Below are positions 34,851-44,498 of a stretch of DNA of 64,000 nt, one piece after another. Positions within the stretch are counted from its first letter, which is position 1. The number at the start of each line of letters is the position of its first letter. Under the pieces are notes generated by a model that searched no databases, was not told the origin of the DNA, and saw only the letters and a program-made list of their open reading frames with translations. The position numbers and the translations under genes are program-made. This stretch comes from Modestobacter sp. VKM Ac-2984 (GTDB lineage: Bacteria; Actinomycetota; Actinomycetes; Mycobacteriales; Geodermatophilaceae), in assembly GCF_026967985.1 (NCBI RefSeq), contig NZ_JAPVBJ010000002.1:414349-478348 (forward strand), given 5' to 3'.

Positions 34851-36271
34851 TCCATCCCCGCGCGCAACCGGACCAGGCCGCGCAGCGCCAGCCGGACCGC
34901 CGGGGCGCGCAGCCGGGCGCGCACGTCGGCGAGGGCGGCGTTCCACGCCGCGTCGTTGTAGGTCGGGTAGGGGTGCGTGGTGCCGGCGACGTCCTGCACC
35001 CGCAGCCCCTGTCGGACGGCGAGGGTCAGCTCGCCGAGGCTCTCCCCGGCCCGGGGGCCGATCACGGTCGCTCCGCGCAGCCGCCCGCGCCGGTCGTGCA
35101 CCAGCGTCGCGGAGCCGGCGGTGAGGTCCTCGGCGATGGCCCGGTCGATCTCGGTGTGCGGGAGGCGCCGCACGGTCAGCCCGGCGGCCGCCCCCTCGGC
35201 CGGGCTCATGCCGACCGAGGCGACCTCGGGGGAGGTGTAGGTGACCCGGGGGACGACGGGGTCGACCCGGCGGCGCAGCCCGAGCACCGCGTTGCTCGCG
35301 GCCAGGCTGCCGCGCACGCCGGCGACGTGGGTGAACCGCGGGCCGCCGGTGACGTCGCCGGCCGCCCAGATCCGCCGGTTGCTGGTGCGGAGGGCGTCGT
35401 CGACGACCACGCTGCCGTCCTCGGCCAGCTCCACCCCGGCCGCGGCGCAGCCCAGGCCCTCGGTGCGGGCCCGGCGCCCCACGGCGACCAGCAGCCGGTC
35501 GAAGGGCACGGTGCCGCCGTCGGCCAGCCGGAGCTCACCGCCGTCCCGGTCGCCGGTGACCCCGATCGCCCGCGCGCCGTTCCGCACGTCGACGCCGTCA
35601 CGGACCAGCGCGGCGGTGACCAGCTCGGAGGCCTCCTCGCTCTCCACGGCCAGCATCCGGTCGGCGGAGTCGACCACCGTGACCTGCGCGCCGAGCCGGG
35701 CGAACGCCTGCCCGAGCTCGCAGCCGATCGGCCCGCCACCGAGCACCGCCAGCCGGGTGGGCAGCGTCGTCAGGTCCCACACGGTCTCGTTGGTGAGCGG
35801 GTCGACGCCGGCCAGGCCGGGGACGGGCGGGAGCACCGGACCCGAGCCGGTGGCGATGACCGCGGCCCGGAACCTGATCTCCCGGCCGTCGACGGTGGCC
35901 CGGTCGGGCCCGGTGAACACGGCGTCGCCGGTCAGCACGGTGACGCCCTTGCTGCGCAGCGTCTCAGGGGAGTCGACCGGCTCGATGGTGGCGATGGCCT
36001 GTTTCACGTGGATCATGACCCGCGCGAAGTCGACCTCGACGCCGGAGACGTCCACCCCGAGCCGGGCGGCGCTGCGGGCGTCGGCCGCCGCGGTCGCCGA
36101 GGCCAGCAGCGCCTTCGACGGCACGCACCCGGTCCACAGGCAGTCGCCGCCGGTGCGTTCCCGCTCGGTCAGCAGCACCCGGGCGCCCAGGGCGGCGGCG
36201 GTCGTGGCCGCCACGATCCCGGCGGTGCCACCGCCGATGACGAGCAGGTCCCACGTCCGTCCTCGGGTCAC
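34832..36271 (-). CDS. FAD-dependent dithiol oxidoreductase (mercuric reductase/lipoamide dehydrogenase family)
   Basis: The 479-residue protein has VIGGGTAGIVAA (FAD), the redox disulfide GGDCLWTGCVPSK (C44, C49), an NAD(P) site LGGGPIGCELGQAFARLGAQV, WAAGDVTGG, and a C-terminal dimer domain ending with the active-site region GTTHPYPTYNDAAW, where HPYPT replaces the usual HAHPT/HxHPT. It lacks an N-terminal heavy-metal domain. It resembles generic mercuric-reductase-like proteins (family of Bacillus YkgC/RclA). The 3' end overlaps the convergent phosphatidyltransferase gene by 19 bases. Substrate unknown. Confidence 0.9.
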   Translation of the reverse strand: MTRGRTWDLLVIGGGTAGIVAATTAAALGARVLLTERERTGGDCLWTGCVPSKALLASATAAADARSAARLGVDVSGVEVDFARVMIHVKQAIATIEPVDSPETLRSKGVTVLTGDAVFTGPDRATVDGREIRFRAAVIATGSGPVLPPVPGLAGVDPLTNETVWDLTTLPTRLAVLGGGPIGCELGQAFARLGAQVTVVDSADRMLAVESEEASELVTAALVRDGVDVRNGARAIGVTGDRDGGELRLADGGTVPFDRLLVAVGRRARTEGLGCAAAGVELAEDGSVVVDDALRTSNRRIWAAGDVTGGPRFTHVAGVRGSLAASNAVLGLRRRVDPVVPRVTYTSPEVASVGMSPAEGAAAGLTVRRLPHTEIDRAIAEDLTAGSATLVHDRRGRLRGATVIGPRAGESLGELTLAVRQGLRVQDVAGTTHPYPTYNDAAWNAALADVRARLRAPAVRLALRGLVRLRAGMDQRSAR

Positions 36272-36331
36272 CGGACCCACGCTAGGCGGGCACCCGGCGC
36301 GGCGCCGTCCGGTCGGGGGAGGATCGCGGGC

Positions 36332-37426
36332 GTGGCAGATCGGGTGCACGACGTGCTGGTGGTCGGCGCCGGCCAGGCCGGGCTGGGCACGGCTTGGTGG
36401 CTGGCCCGGAAGGGCGTCCGCGACGTGGTGGTGGTGGACGCCGCCGAGGTGGGGGGCAGCTGGCTGCGCCGCTGGGAGAGCCTGCAGCTGTTCACGCCCC
36501 GCCGGTTCAGCAGCCTGCCCGGGGTGCCGTTCCCGGCCGGGGCGACGCCGACGCCCGACCGGGTCGAGATGGCGGACTACCTGCACCGCTACGCCCGCCG
36601 GCTCGACGTCCCGGTGCGCCCCTGGACCCCGGTCACCCGGCTGACCACGCACCCGGTGGGCTTCCGCGCCGAGACCCGGGAGGGGCCGGTGCTGGCCCGG
36701 CACGTGGTGCTGGCCACCGGCCCGTTCGCCCGGCCGCGGGTGCCGGCCGCGGCCCAGGAGCTGGACCCGGCGGTCGCCCAGCTGCACTCCGCCGACTACT
36801 GCCGGCCCGCCGACCTCCCCGCGGGCCCGGTGCTCGTCGTCGGGGGCGGCAACTCGGCGGCGCAGCTGGCCGTCGAGCTGTCGGCCACCCACGAGGTCAC
36901 CGGGGTCAGCCCGCGGGAACCCCGGTTCCTGCCGGAGCGGGTGCTCGGGGTGAGCGTCTACTGGTGGCTGCTGCTGTCCGGGGTGCTCAACGCCGGCGGC
37001 GACAGCCGGGTGGCCCGGGGCATCCGCCGGCGCGGTGACGCGATCATCGGCCGGGAGCTGCACCGACTCCGGGACGACGGCGTCATCGGCTGGCGGACCG
37101 GGCGGGTGGTCGGCGCGGGGGGCGACCGGGTCCACCTGGACGACGGGCGGACCGAGCAGGTGTCCGCCGTGCTGTGGTGCACCGGCTTCCTGCCGGAGAC
37201 CGGCTGGATCGACGTCCCGGGCGCGCTGGACGCCGACGGACTGCCGGTCCACCGCTGCGGGGCCTCACCGGTGGCCGGGCTGCACTGGATGGGGCTGCCG
37301 TGGCAGACCCGGGTCAACTCCTCGATCATCGACGGCGTCGACCGGGACGCCCGGCGCACCGCCCGCCGGATCGCCCGGAGCAGCGGCCGGTCCCGGCAGC
37401 GGGACGGAGACCGGCCCGGGGGATGA
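36332..37426 (+). CDS. Flavin-containing monooxygenase-like NAD(P)/FAD oxidoreductase
   Basis: The 364-residue protein has VVGAGQAGLGTAWWLA (FAD), VGGSWLRRWESLQLFTPRRFSSLPG (substrate-side region typical of bacterial FMO-like proteins) and a second dinucleotide fold VVGGGNSAAQLAVEL for NAD(P)H. LWCTGFLPETGWID matches the ATGF-type block. It may oxygenate or reduce a small hydrophobic or sulfur compound. GTG 36332 starts right before the FAD motif. It is divergent from the mercuric-reductase-like gene and 13 bp ahead of the TauE exporter, so it probably shares its operon. Confidence 0.88.
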   Translation: MADRVHDVLVVGAGQAGLGTAWWLARKGVRDVVVVDAAEVGGSWLRRWESLQLFTPRRFSSLPGVPFPAGATPTPDRVEMADYLHRYARRLDVPVRPWTPVTRLTTHPVGFRAETREGPVLARHVVLATGPFARPRVPAAAQELDPAVAQLHSADYCRPADLPAGPVLVVGGGNSAAQLAVELSATHEVTGVSPREPRFLPERVLGVSVYWWLLLSGVLNAGGDSRVARGIRRRGDAIIGRELHRLRDDGVIGWRTGRVVGAGGDRVHLDDGRTEQVSAVLWCTGFLPETGWIDVPGALDADGLPVHRCGASPVAGLHWMGLPWQTRVNSSIIDGVDRDARRTARRIARSSGRSRQRDGDRPGG

Positions 37427-37439
37427 GATCCTCCCCGGG

Positions 37440-38264
37440 ATGATCGACGTGGTCCCGGGTGGCCTCCTCCCCGAGGGCCTGACCCCCGAGGTGCTCGCGC
37501 TCGTGCTGCTCACCGCGTTGGCCGCCGGGTGGATCGACGCCGTCGTCGGTGGCGGCGGCCTCCTCCAGCTGCCCGCGCTGCTGCTGGTCCCGGGGATCAG
37601 CCCGGTCCAGGCCCTCGCGACGAACAAGCTGGCGTCGATCTTCGGCACCACGACGAGCGCCGTCACCTACCACCGCCGCGTGCACCCGGACCTGCGGACC
37701 GCCCTCCCGATGGCGGGGATCGCCCTGGCGTGCAGCTTCGCGGGGGCCTCGGTGGCCGCGGCGCTGCCCGCCAGTGTGTTCAAACCGGTCATCGTGGTCG
37801 CGCTCGTCGCGATCGCGGCGTTCACCGTGCTGCGTCCCGCCTTGGGGGAGGTGACCGCGCTGCGCCACAGCGGACGTCGCCACCACGGCGTCGCCGCGGC
37901 GACGGGCGCCGCGATCGGCTTCTACGACGGCATCCTGGGACCGGGCACCGGGTCGTTCCTCGTGTTCGCCATGGTGTCGCTGCTCGGGTACGACTTCCTC
38001 CACGCCAGCGCCAAGGCGAAGATCGTCAACGTCGCCACCAACCTGGGGGCGTTGCTCTTCTTCGTCCCCTACGGCGCGGTCTTCTGGGGCCTGGGGCTGC
38101 TGCTCGGCGCGGCCAACACGCTCGGGGCCTACCTCGGCGCGCGGACGGCGACCGCTCGGGGCAGCCGCTTCATCCGGGTCGTCTTCCTGGTCGTCGTCAC
38201 CGCGTTGATCGGCCGGGTCGGCTGGGACGTCTGGACGGAGAACGTGCGCCCACTGCTGGGCTGA
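37440..38264 (+). CDS. TauE/SafE-type sulfite or organosulfonate exporter (TSUP)
   Basis: The 274-residue membrane protein has eight to nine hydrophobic segments and the TSUP motifs AAGWIDAVVGGGGLLQLPALL and, in the second half, AIGFYDGILGPGTGSFLVFAMV. The family exports sulfite or sulfonate or acts in sulfur metabolism. Position just after a flavin monooxygenase supports a sulfonate or sulfite role, though this is an inference. ATG 37440 lies 13 bp after the previous stop. Confidence 0.92.
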   Translation: MIDVVPGGLLPEGLTPEVLALVLLTALAAGWIDAVVGGGGLLQLPALLLVPGISPVQALATNKLASIFGTTTSAVTYHRRVHPDLRTALPMAGIALACSFAGASVAAALPASVFKPVIVVALVAIAAFTVLRPALGEVTALRHSGRRHHGVAAATGAAIGFYDGILGPGTGSFLVFAMVSLLGYDFLHASAKAKIVNVATNLGALLFFVPYGAVFWGLGLLLGAANTLGAYLGARTATARGSRFIRVVFLVVVTALIGRVGWDVWTENVRPLLG

Positions 38265-38276
38265 GGCCCTGGGCGG

Positions 38277-39080
38277 TCAGGCGCGCAGCGAGACCGTCTG
38301 ACCGCGGCCGACGGCGCGGATCTCGCCCGGTGCCCGGCGGGCGGCCACCTCGGCGACGAAGTCGCCCAGCGGGCTCTTGAAGAGGCCGTAGTCGTCGTAG
38401 TGCACCGGCACGGTGACCGGGGGCGTCAGCAGCTCGACCAGGTCGGCGCCCTGCCGGGCGTCCATGGTGACCGTGATGCCGGCGACCTTGGTGCCGCCCA
38501 GGTGCGGGATCAGCACGTCCAGCGGTCCGCAGCGCTGCAGCACCTCGCCGAGCACCGGGCGGAACAGGCTGTCGCCGGTGACGTAGCCGCGCCAGGTCAC
38601 CGTGCCGTCGCGCACCAGCTCCAGCACGCTGCCCATCACCTGCGGCAGCAGCCGGGCCAGCGGGCCGGGGCCGTGCACCCCGGGGACGCTGGTGATCCGC
38701 AGCGTGTCGCCGCCCTGACTGAGCTCGTGCGTCTGCCAGGGCCGCAGGTCCGAGGTCTGGGTGAAGCCCCGCTTCGCCAGGCAGCCGGCCGCCTCCGGGG
38801 TGGTCACCACCGGGGTCTCCTTGGGCAGCGACCGGGTGGCCACCCGGTCCCAGTGGTCGCCGTGCATGTGGCTGAGCAGGACGGCGTCCAGCGCCGGCAG
38901 CTGGGCGGGCACCAGCGCCGGGTCGGTCAGCCGCCGGCTGCGCAGCCCGTACCCCAGGTGTGCCCACTGGCCGCGGTGCAGGAAGTTCGGGTCGGTCAGC
39001 AGCGTGAACGGGCCCAGGCGCAGCAGCGTCGTGGCGGTGCCACCGAAGGTGAGCGTGACGTCGTCCCCGGGCACGGTCAT
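38277..39080 (-). CDS. Metallo-beta-lactamase-fold hydrolase (UlaG-like)
   Basis: The 267-residue protein has the dinuclear metal motif LLSHMHGDHWDRV (HxHxDH), then YVTGDSLFR and HLGG, and ends with the VPVHYDDYG block. It is a broad family with lactonase, phosphodiesterase and N-acylphosphatidylethanolamine hydrolase members. ATG 39080 is preferred; an upstream in-frame extension would cross a long inverted repeat. It ends 12 bp from the convergent TauE end. Confidence 0.88.
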   Translation of the reverse strand: MTVPGDDVTLTFGGTATTLLRLGPFTLLTDPNFLHRGQWAHLGYGLRSRRLTDPALVPAQLPALDAVLLSHMHGDHWDRVATRSLPKETPVVTTPEAAGCLAKRGFTQTSDLRPWQTHELSQGGDTLRITSVPGVHGPGPLARLLPQVMGSVLELVRDGTVTWRGYVTGDSLFRPVLGEVLQRCGPLDVLIPHLGGTKVAGITVTMDARQGADLVELLTPPVTVPVHYDDYGLFKSPLGDFVAEVAARRAPGEIRAVGRGQTVSLRA

Positions 39081-39114
39081 GAGGAGCGGGATACCCGACT
39101 CCCCGCCGGGGATG

Positions 39115-39175
39115 CGCCGTTGGTCACCGGATGCTCTCTCCCGTCCCCGGAGGGTGCAATGGGTGACCAACGGCG
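39115..39175. repeat. 14-bp perfect inverted repeat in divergent promoter
   Basis: CGCCGTTGGTCACC (39115-39128) and GGTGACCAACGGCG (39162-39175) are perfectly complementary around a 33-base spacer. The repeat lies between the divergent MBL-hydrolase and tldD genes, where a terminator would not be expected. It could be a paired operator, a cruciform or one copy of a dispersed repeat. Confidence 0.6.
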
Positions 39176-39205
39176 TCGGTCTTCCCTGGCTGGTAGACAC
39201 GGGGC

Positions 39206-40716
<1,511 letters not shown>

Positions 40717-40720
<4 letters not shown>

Positions 40721-42105
40721 GCTCGCAGACCCCGCAGCAGCTCGTCGAGGCCGCGCTGGCGGCGTCCACGGTGGACGGGCAGATCACCTACGTCACCGAC
40801 AGCTCGGAGGCCAACCTCCGCTGGGCGAGCAACAGCCTGACCACCAACGGCGCGATGCGCTCCCGGCAGGTCGTCGTCATCTCCTTCGTCGACGGCGGCG
40901 CCGGCATGGCCACCGGCACGGTGGCCCGGACCGGCACCCCGGACATCGCCGAGCTGGTGCGGATGAGCGAGCACGCGGCGCGGGACGCCGGGCCGGCCGA
41001 GGACGCGATGCCGCTGATCAGCGAGGCCCCCGCCGGGTCGGGCGACTGGGACGCCGAGGCGGCCACCACCTCCATCGACGTGTTCGCCGGCTTTGCGCCC
41101 GGACTGGGTGAGGCCTTCGCCGCCGCGCGCAGCCGCGAGGAGCTGCTCTTCGGGTTCGCCGAGCACCAGCTCGCCACCACCTACCTGGGCACCTCCACCG
41201 GCCTGCGGCTGCGGCACGACCAGCCCGCCGGGCGGGTCGAGCTGAACGGGAAGAGCACCGACTTCGGCCGGTCCGTCTGGGCCGGCGTCGGCACCCGCGA
41301 CTTCACCGACGTCTCGGTGGCCGACCTCGCCGCCGAGGTGCAGCAGAAGATGGCCTGGTCGCAGCGGCGGGTCGAGCTGCCGGCCGGGCGGTACGAGACG
41401 CTGCTGCCGCCGTCCACGGTCAGCGACCTGATGATCCCGACCTACTGGGCGATGGAGGCCCGGGACGCCGACGAGGGCCGCAGCGTGTACGCCCGGGCCG
41501 GGGGCGGCAACCGGATCGGTGACCGGCTGGCGCAGCTCCCCCTGACCCTGCGCAGCGACCCGTACGCGCCCGGGCTGGAGACCGCGCCGTTCCAGGTGGT
41601 CGGCGGATCATCGGGGAGCGCCTCGGTGTTCGACAACGGCATGGCCACACCCGCCGTCGACTGGATCCGCGACGGCGTGCTGACCAACCTGATCCGGCCC
41701 CGGGCCTGGGCGCTGAAGACGACGGCACCGGCGACCGCGGCGGTGGACAACCTCGTCCTGGAGGACCCGAACGCCACCGCCACGCAGGCGGAGATGATCG
41801 CCCGCACCGAGCGCGGCCTGCTGCTGACCACGCTCTGGTACATCCGGGAGGTCGACCCGCAGACCCTGCTGGTCACCGGCCTGACCCGCGACGGCGTCTT
41901 CCTCGTGGAGGACGGCGAGGTGACCGGCGCGGTGAACAACTTCCGGTTCAACGAGTCCCCGGTCGACCTGCTGGGCCGGGCCACCGAGGCCAGCCGCAGC
42001 GTGCGGACCCTGCCGCGGGAGTGGAACGACTGGTTCACCCGGGCCTCGATGCCGATGCTCCGGGTCCCCGACTTCAACATGAGCTCGGTCAGCCCGGCCA
42101 GCTGA
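40717..42105 (+). CDS. tldE: Metalloprotease partner TldE/PmbA
   Basis: The 462-residue subunit is the inactive-looking partner of TldD. It has the common TldD/PmbA fold (ISFVDGGAGMATGTVARTG, LRSDPYAPGLE, SASVFDNGMATPAVDWIRDG) but no HExxxH. Its ATG overlaps the tldD stop by 4 bases, so the two are made together. A hairpin follows the stop. Other actinobacteria carry the same pair, commonly with a substrate peptide elsewhere. Confidence 0.94.
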
Positions 42106-42114
42106 CGGGCGACT

Positions 42115-42144
42115 CGTCCGGGCGGCCGGTGCGCCGCCCGGACG
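42115..42144. terminator. Hairpin terminator after tldE
   Basis: CGTCCGGGCGGC (42115-42126) pairs perfectly with GCCGCCCGGACG (42133-42144) around the loop CGGTGC. It starts 10 bp after the tldE stop and ends 3 bp before the end of a short minus-strand gene, so it can serve both. No U-tract. Confidence 0.6.
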
Positions 42145-42147
42145 GTG

Positions 42148-42303
42148 TCAGTGCTCGCGGCGGTCGCGGCCCGTCTGGCCGGGGTCCGGGCTCGAGGTGG
42201 CGACCGCCGGGTCTATCGGGTCACCGGTCGGCTCGGGGCCCTGCGCGGCGGCGTCCGTGGAGGTGGGTTCGGTGGCCGGGTCGGAGCCGGCGGGTTCGGT
42301 CAT
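42148..42303 (-). CDS. Small acidic, disordered hypothetical protein
   Basis: The 51-residue product is low in complexity: MTEPAGSDPATEPTSTDAAA and then Pro/Asp/Thr-rich text ending in RDRREH. It has no recognisable motif. It is placed as a gene because it starts with ATG, ends just inside a convergent hairpin and shares its strand and acidic style with the neighbouring 76-residue gene. It may be a chance reading frame, so confidence is modest. Confidence 0.4.
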   Translation of the reverse strand: MTEPAGSDPATEPTSTDAAAQGPEPTGDPIDPAVATSSPDPGQTGRDRREH

Positions 42304-42340
42304 GCCGGCCCGGTACCCGCGTGCGGGCCGGCCGGAACGG

Positions 42341-42571
42341 TCAGGGCGTGACGGGTCCGCGGCCGACGTCGTCCGGGTCCGGGGTGGGGAAGGCCGTCTC
42401 GGTCGGCGGCGCCGCCTCGGCGTCGTCCGAGCTCTGCTCGGGGGCGGCCGGCTCCTCTCCCTCGACGCCGAAGCCGTCGGCAGTCTGCGGTGCCCCCGCA
42501 CCGGGGTCGGCGGCGGGGATTCCGTCGTCCGGGTTCGACGGGAAGGGGTCCAGCGGTGCGTTCATCGACAT
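42341..42571 (-). CDS. Small acidic, Pro/Glu-rich hypothetical protein
   Basis: The 76-residue product is strongly acidic and probably disordered: MSMNAPLDPFPSNPDDGIP, then Glu/Ala/Pro-rich text, ending DDVGRGPVTP. There is no signal peptide or membrane helix. An alternative start is ATG 42565. Codon use is typical for the region, which supports a real gene. Function unknown. Confidence 0.55.
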   Translation of the reverse strand: MSMNAPLDPFPSNPDDGIPAADPGAGAPQTADGFGVEGEEPAAPEQSSDDAEAAPPTETAFPTPDPDDVGRGPVTP

Positions 42572-42678
42572 GGCCCGGCCCTACCCCGCTCCTCGTCGGT
42601 GGATGCACCGGCGCGTACGGCACGCGATCCCTGTGACGGTCGGGATGCGCGTGACTGGTGGGTGCACTGCGTCGTCGA

Positions 42679-42721
42679 AACCGCGTTTCATGCCCCGTTG
42701 TCACGGACATGAAACGCGGTT
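42679..42721. repeat. 14-bp perfect inverted repeat upstream of Cys-rich gene
   Basis: AACCGCGTTTCATG (42679-42692) pairs perfectly with CATGAAACGCGGTT (42708-42721) around a 15-base spacer; a further TTCATG follows the right arm. It lies 71 bp before the start of the Cys-rich protein, in a 221-bp gene-free stretch, and is richer in A/T than its surroundings. It could be an operator, an attenuator or a dispersed repeat. Confidence 0.6.
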
Positions 42722-42792
42722 CATGTCTACTTCCCCACGAACGCCGACGACGACCCCCTGCCTCCCCGGCAGGACGGCGAGGGGAGCACCAC

Positions 42793-43098
42793 ATGACGTA
42801 CCGCCAGAAGCCCTCGATCTTCCAGGTGGGCAAGGTCCACGACAACGGCCCGGCCGTGATCGTCTCCGGCTGGGGCCTGGGCATGTGCGCCTCGCTGTGC
42901 CGGTGCCACCGCAACCCGGAGGACGGTCAGCTCTCCCTCGCCGAGGACCAGGCCGGTGGCAGTCTCGGCCTGCGCAGCTTCACCGAGACCGGCGACTGCG
43001 ACTGCTGCGAGGCCTGGTCGTCGACGGAGCTGTCCGCGATCCTGCGCGACATCGCCGCGGTCGAGGCCCTGGACGCCTCGGAGCCGGCCGCCGGCTGA
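42793..43098 (+). CDS. Cys-rich small protein, function unknown
   Basis: The 101-residue product has six cysteines in two clusters, CASLCRCH (C32, C36, C38 with a neighbouring His) and CDCC (C69, C71, C72). The arrangement could hold zinc or an iron-sulfur cluster. It is not recognised as any known family. The start ATG 42793 follows GGGGAGCACCAC. No signal peptide is seen. It is flanked by a perfect inverted repeat upstream and a strong GAAA-loop terminator downstream, so it is a single-gene unit. Confidence 0.65.
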   Translation: MTYRQKPSIFQVGKVHDNGPAVIVSGWGLGMCASLCRCHRNPEDGQLSLAEDQAGGSLGLRSFTETGDCDCCEAWSSTELSAILRDIAAVEALDASEPAAG

Positions 43099-43115
43099 GC
43101 TCCACCCGATCTGAC

Positions 43116-43149
43116 CGAGCCGCCCACCGGGAAACCGGTGGGCGGCTCG
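43116..43149 (+). terminator. GAAA-loop hairpin terminator
   Basis: Fifteen bases (43116-43130) pair perfectly with 43135-43149 around a GAAA tetraloop, a stable GNRA loop. It begins 18 bp after the Cys-rich protein's stop. It is followed by CTGTCGTTCTC without a true U-tract. Confidence 0.8.
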
Positions 43150-43429
43150 CTGTCGTTCTCGGCCCGCACTCCGGGCGGCCCGTGTCGTGTCGTGCACGGG
43201 GGCACCGGCGCAGCCGTCGGCGCGCGGTGGGCGCCGTCGCTGATCGTCTCGTGCCGCCCGCGCGGGACGGGAGGGGCACGCGAGGCCTGTGGGACTGGGG
43301 TCGACTGTGGACCGATCGGTCCCGGCGCGCCGCGCCTCTTGACAAGAGCGCGATCTCCCTACCGTCCGTCGAGACGTGCACGGAGTCCCTCGCCCCTCCC
43401 CGGGCGGAACGTGCGCAGACGGAGGTCCA
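43150..43429 (+). promoter_or_regulatory. Promoter region of NlpC/P60 gene
   Basis: This gene-free stretch belongs to a gap of about 330 bp and holds a 14-bp perfect palindrome GGACCGATCGGTCC (43309-43322), a good -35 hexamer TTGACA (43339-43344) and a -10-like TACCGT (43360-43365) with a 15-base spacer, slightly short. The start GTG 43430 has GGAGGTCC as ribosome binding site, leaving a leader of about 55-60 bases. I saw no convincing c-di-AMP riboswitch, a usual control for such cell-wall genes. Apart from these sites the stretch is plain. Confidence 0.5.
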
Positions 43430-44434
43430 GTGAACCGATCGACCAACCGGCGGTGGACGCGCGCTGCCGCCCTCGCGCTGACCGTCGGCGCGGCCGTCGT
43501 CCTGACCCCGTCGATCGGCGCCGCCGCCCCGACCACCGCGGCCGAGGCCCGGAAGGCCGTCACCGACGCCGGGCTGGAGATCACCGCCCTGGACGAGCAG
43601 GTCCACGAGGCCGAGGCCGCCGCCGAACAGCAGCAGGCCGCCGCCGGCGCCGCCGCTGCCACGGCCGCCCAGGCGCAGGCACAGCTCGTCGCGCTGGAGC
43701 CGCAGCTGCGGGCGATCGCCCAGACCGGGTACGTCGGCACCACCCGCGGCCGGCTCGCCGCCTTCCTGACCAGCGGCTCGGCCGACGACCTGATCCAGCA
43801 GATGAACACCCTCGACCAGCTGGCCACGCACGCCGACGCCATCGTCGCCACGGCCGCCACCGCCCGGACCGCCGCCGAGCAGGCACAGCAGGAGGCCACC
43901 GCTGCCGCGGCGGCCGCCACGGCGGCGGAGGCCGAACTGCGGGCGCAGAAGGAGCAGCTGGAGGGCGAGCTCGCCGGCTACCAGGCCGACCTCGCCCGGC
44001 TGTCGGCCGCCGACCAGGTGCGGGTGCACAACGTCATCTCCGGGCCCGAGGTCGCCGCCCCCGCCCCCGCGCCGGCCCCCACCGCGGCCGCCGGGGTCGC
44101 CGTGCAGACCGCGCTCGCCCAGATCGGCGACATGTACGGCATCGGCGCCGAGGGCCCGGACTCCTTCGACTGCTCCGGCCTCACCCAGTACGCCTACGCC
44201 GCGGCCGGCATCTCGCTGCCGCACTCCAGCCGCGCCCAGTCACAGCTGGGCGTCGCCGTCTCGCGGGCCGACCTGCAGCCCGGCGACCTGGTCTTCTTCT
44301 ACTCGCCGATCAGCCACGTGGGCATGTACATCGGCAACGGCCAGATGGTGCACGCCAGCGTCTCCGGCCGGCCGGTCGCGGTCACCAGCGTGGACAAGGG
44401 CGGCTACGTCAGCGCCCGCCGCGTCACCGGCTGA
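43430..44434 (+). CDS. Secreted NlpC/P60 peptidoglycan endopeptidase with coiled coil (RipA-like)
   Basis: The 334-residue protein has a Sec signal peptide (NRSTNRRWTRAAALALTVGAA to GAAAP), a long Ala/Gln/Glu coiled coil (about 40-195) as in RipA and CwlO relatives, a short Pro/Ala hinge, and an NlpC/P60 catalytic domain with C248 in DCSGL, H296 in SHVGMYIG and H308 in MVHAS. It cuts D-iGlu-mDAP bonds in peptidoglycan, probably at division. The coiled coil keeps such enzymes inactive until engaged by an FtsEX-type complex. It is monocistronic with a clear promoter. Confidence 0.94.
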   Translation: MNRSTNRRWTRAAALALTVGAAVVLTPSIGAAAPTTAAEARKAVTDAGLEITALDEQVHEAEAAAEQQQAAAGAAAATAAQAQAQLVALEPQLRAIAQTGYVGTTRGRLAAFLTSGSADDLIQQMNTLDQLATHADAIVATAATARTAAEQAQQEATAAAAAATAAEAELRAQKEQLEGELAGYQADLARLSAADQVRVHNVISGPEVAAPAPAPAPTAAAGVAVQTALAQIGDMYGIGAEGPDSFDCSGLTQYAYAAAGISLPHSSRAQSQLGVAVSRADLQPGDLVFFYSPISHVGMYIGNGQMVHASVSGRPVAVTSVDKGGYVSARRVTG

Positions 44435-44441
44435 GGAAGGA

Positions 44442-44491
44442 CCCCGCTGCCCCCACCGCTCGCGAGCTCGCGGCGGGCCCCTGCAGCGGGG
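44442..44491. terminator. Hairpin between NlpC/P60 and YdeI-like genes
   Basis: CCCCGCTGC (44442-44450) pairs perfectly with GCAGCGGGG (44483-44491), with a further CGCGAG/CTCGCG stem inside. It sits between convergent genes and can serve both. Confidence 0.5.
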
Positions 44492-44498
44492 CCGGGGC

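Noticed and set aside
43150-43429. c-di-AMP (ydaO-type) riboswitch in front of the NlpC/P60 gene
   Set aside because: Such riboswitches are common before actinobacterial cell-wall hydrolases, but I could not find the conserved core; only a promoter and a palindrome are visible.
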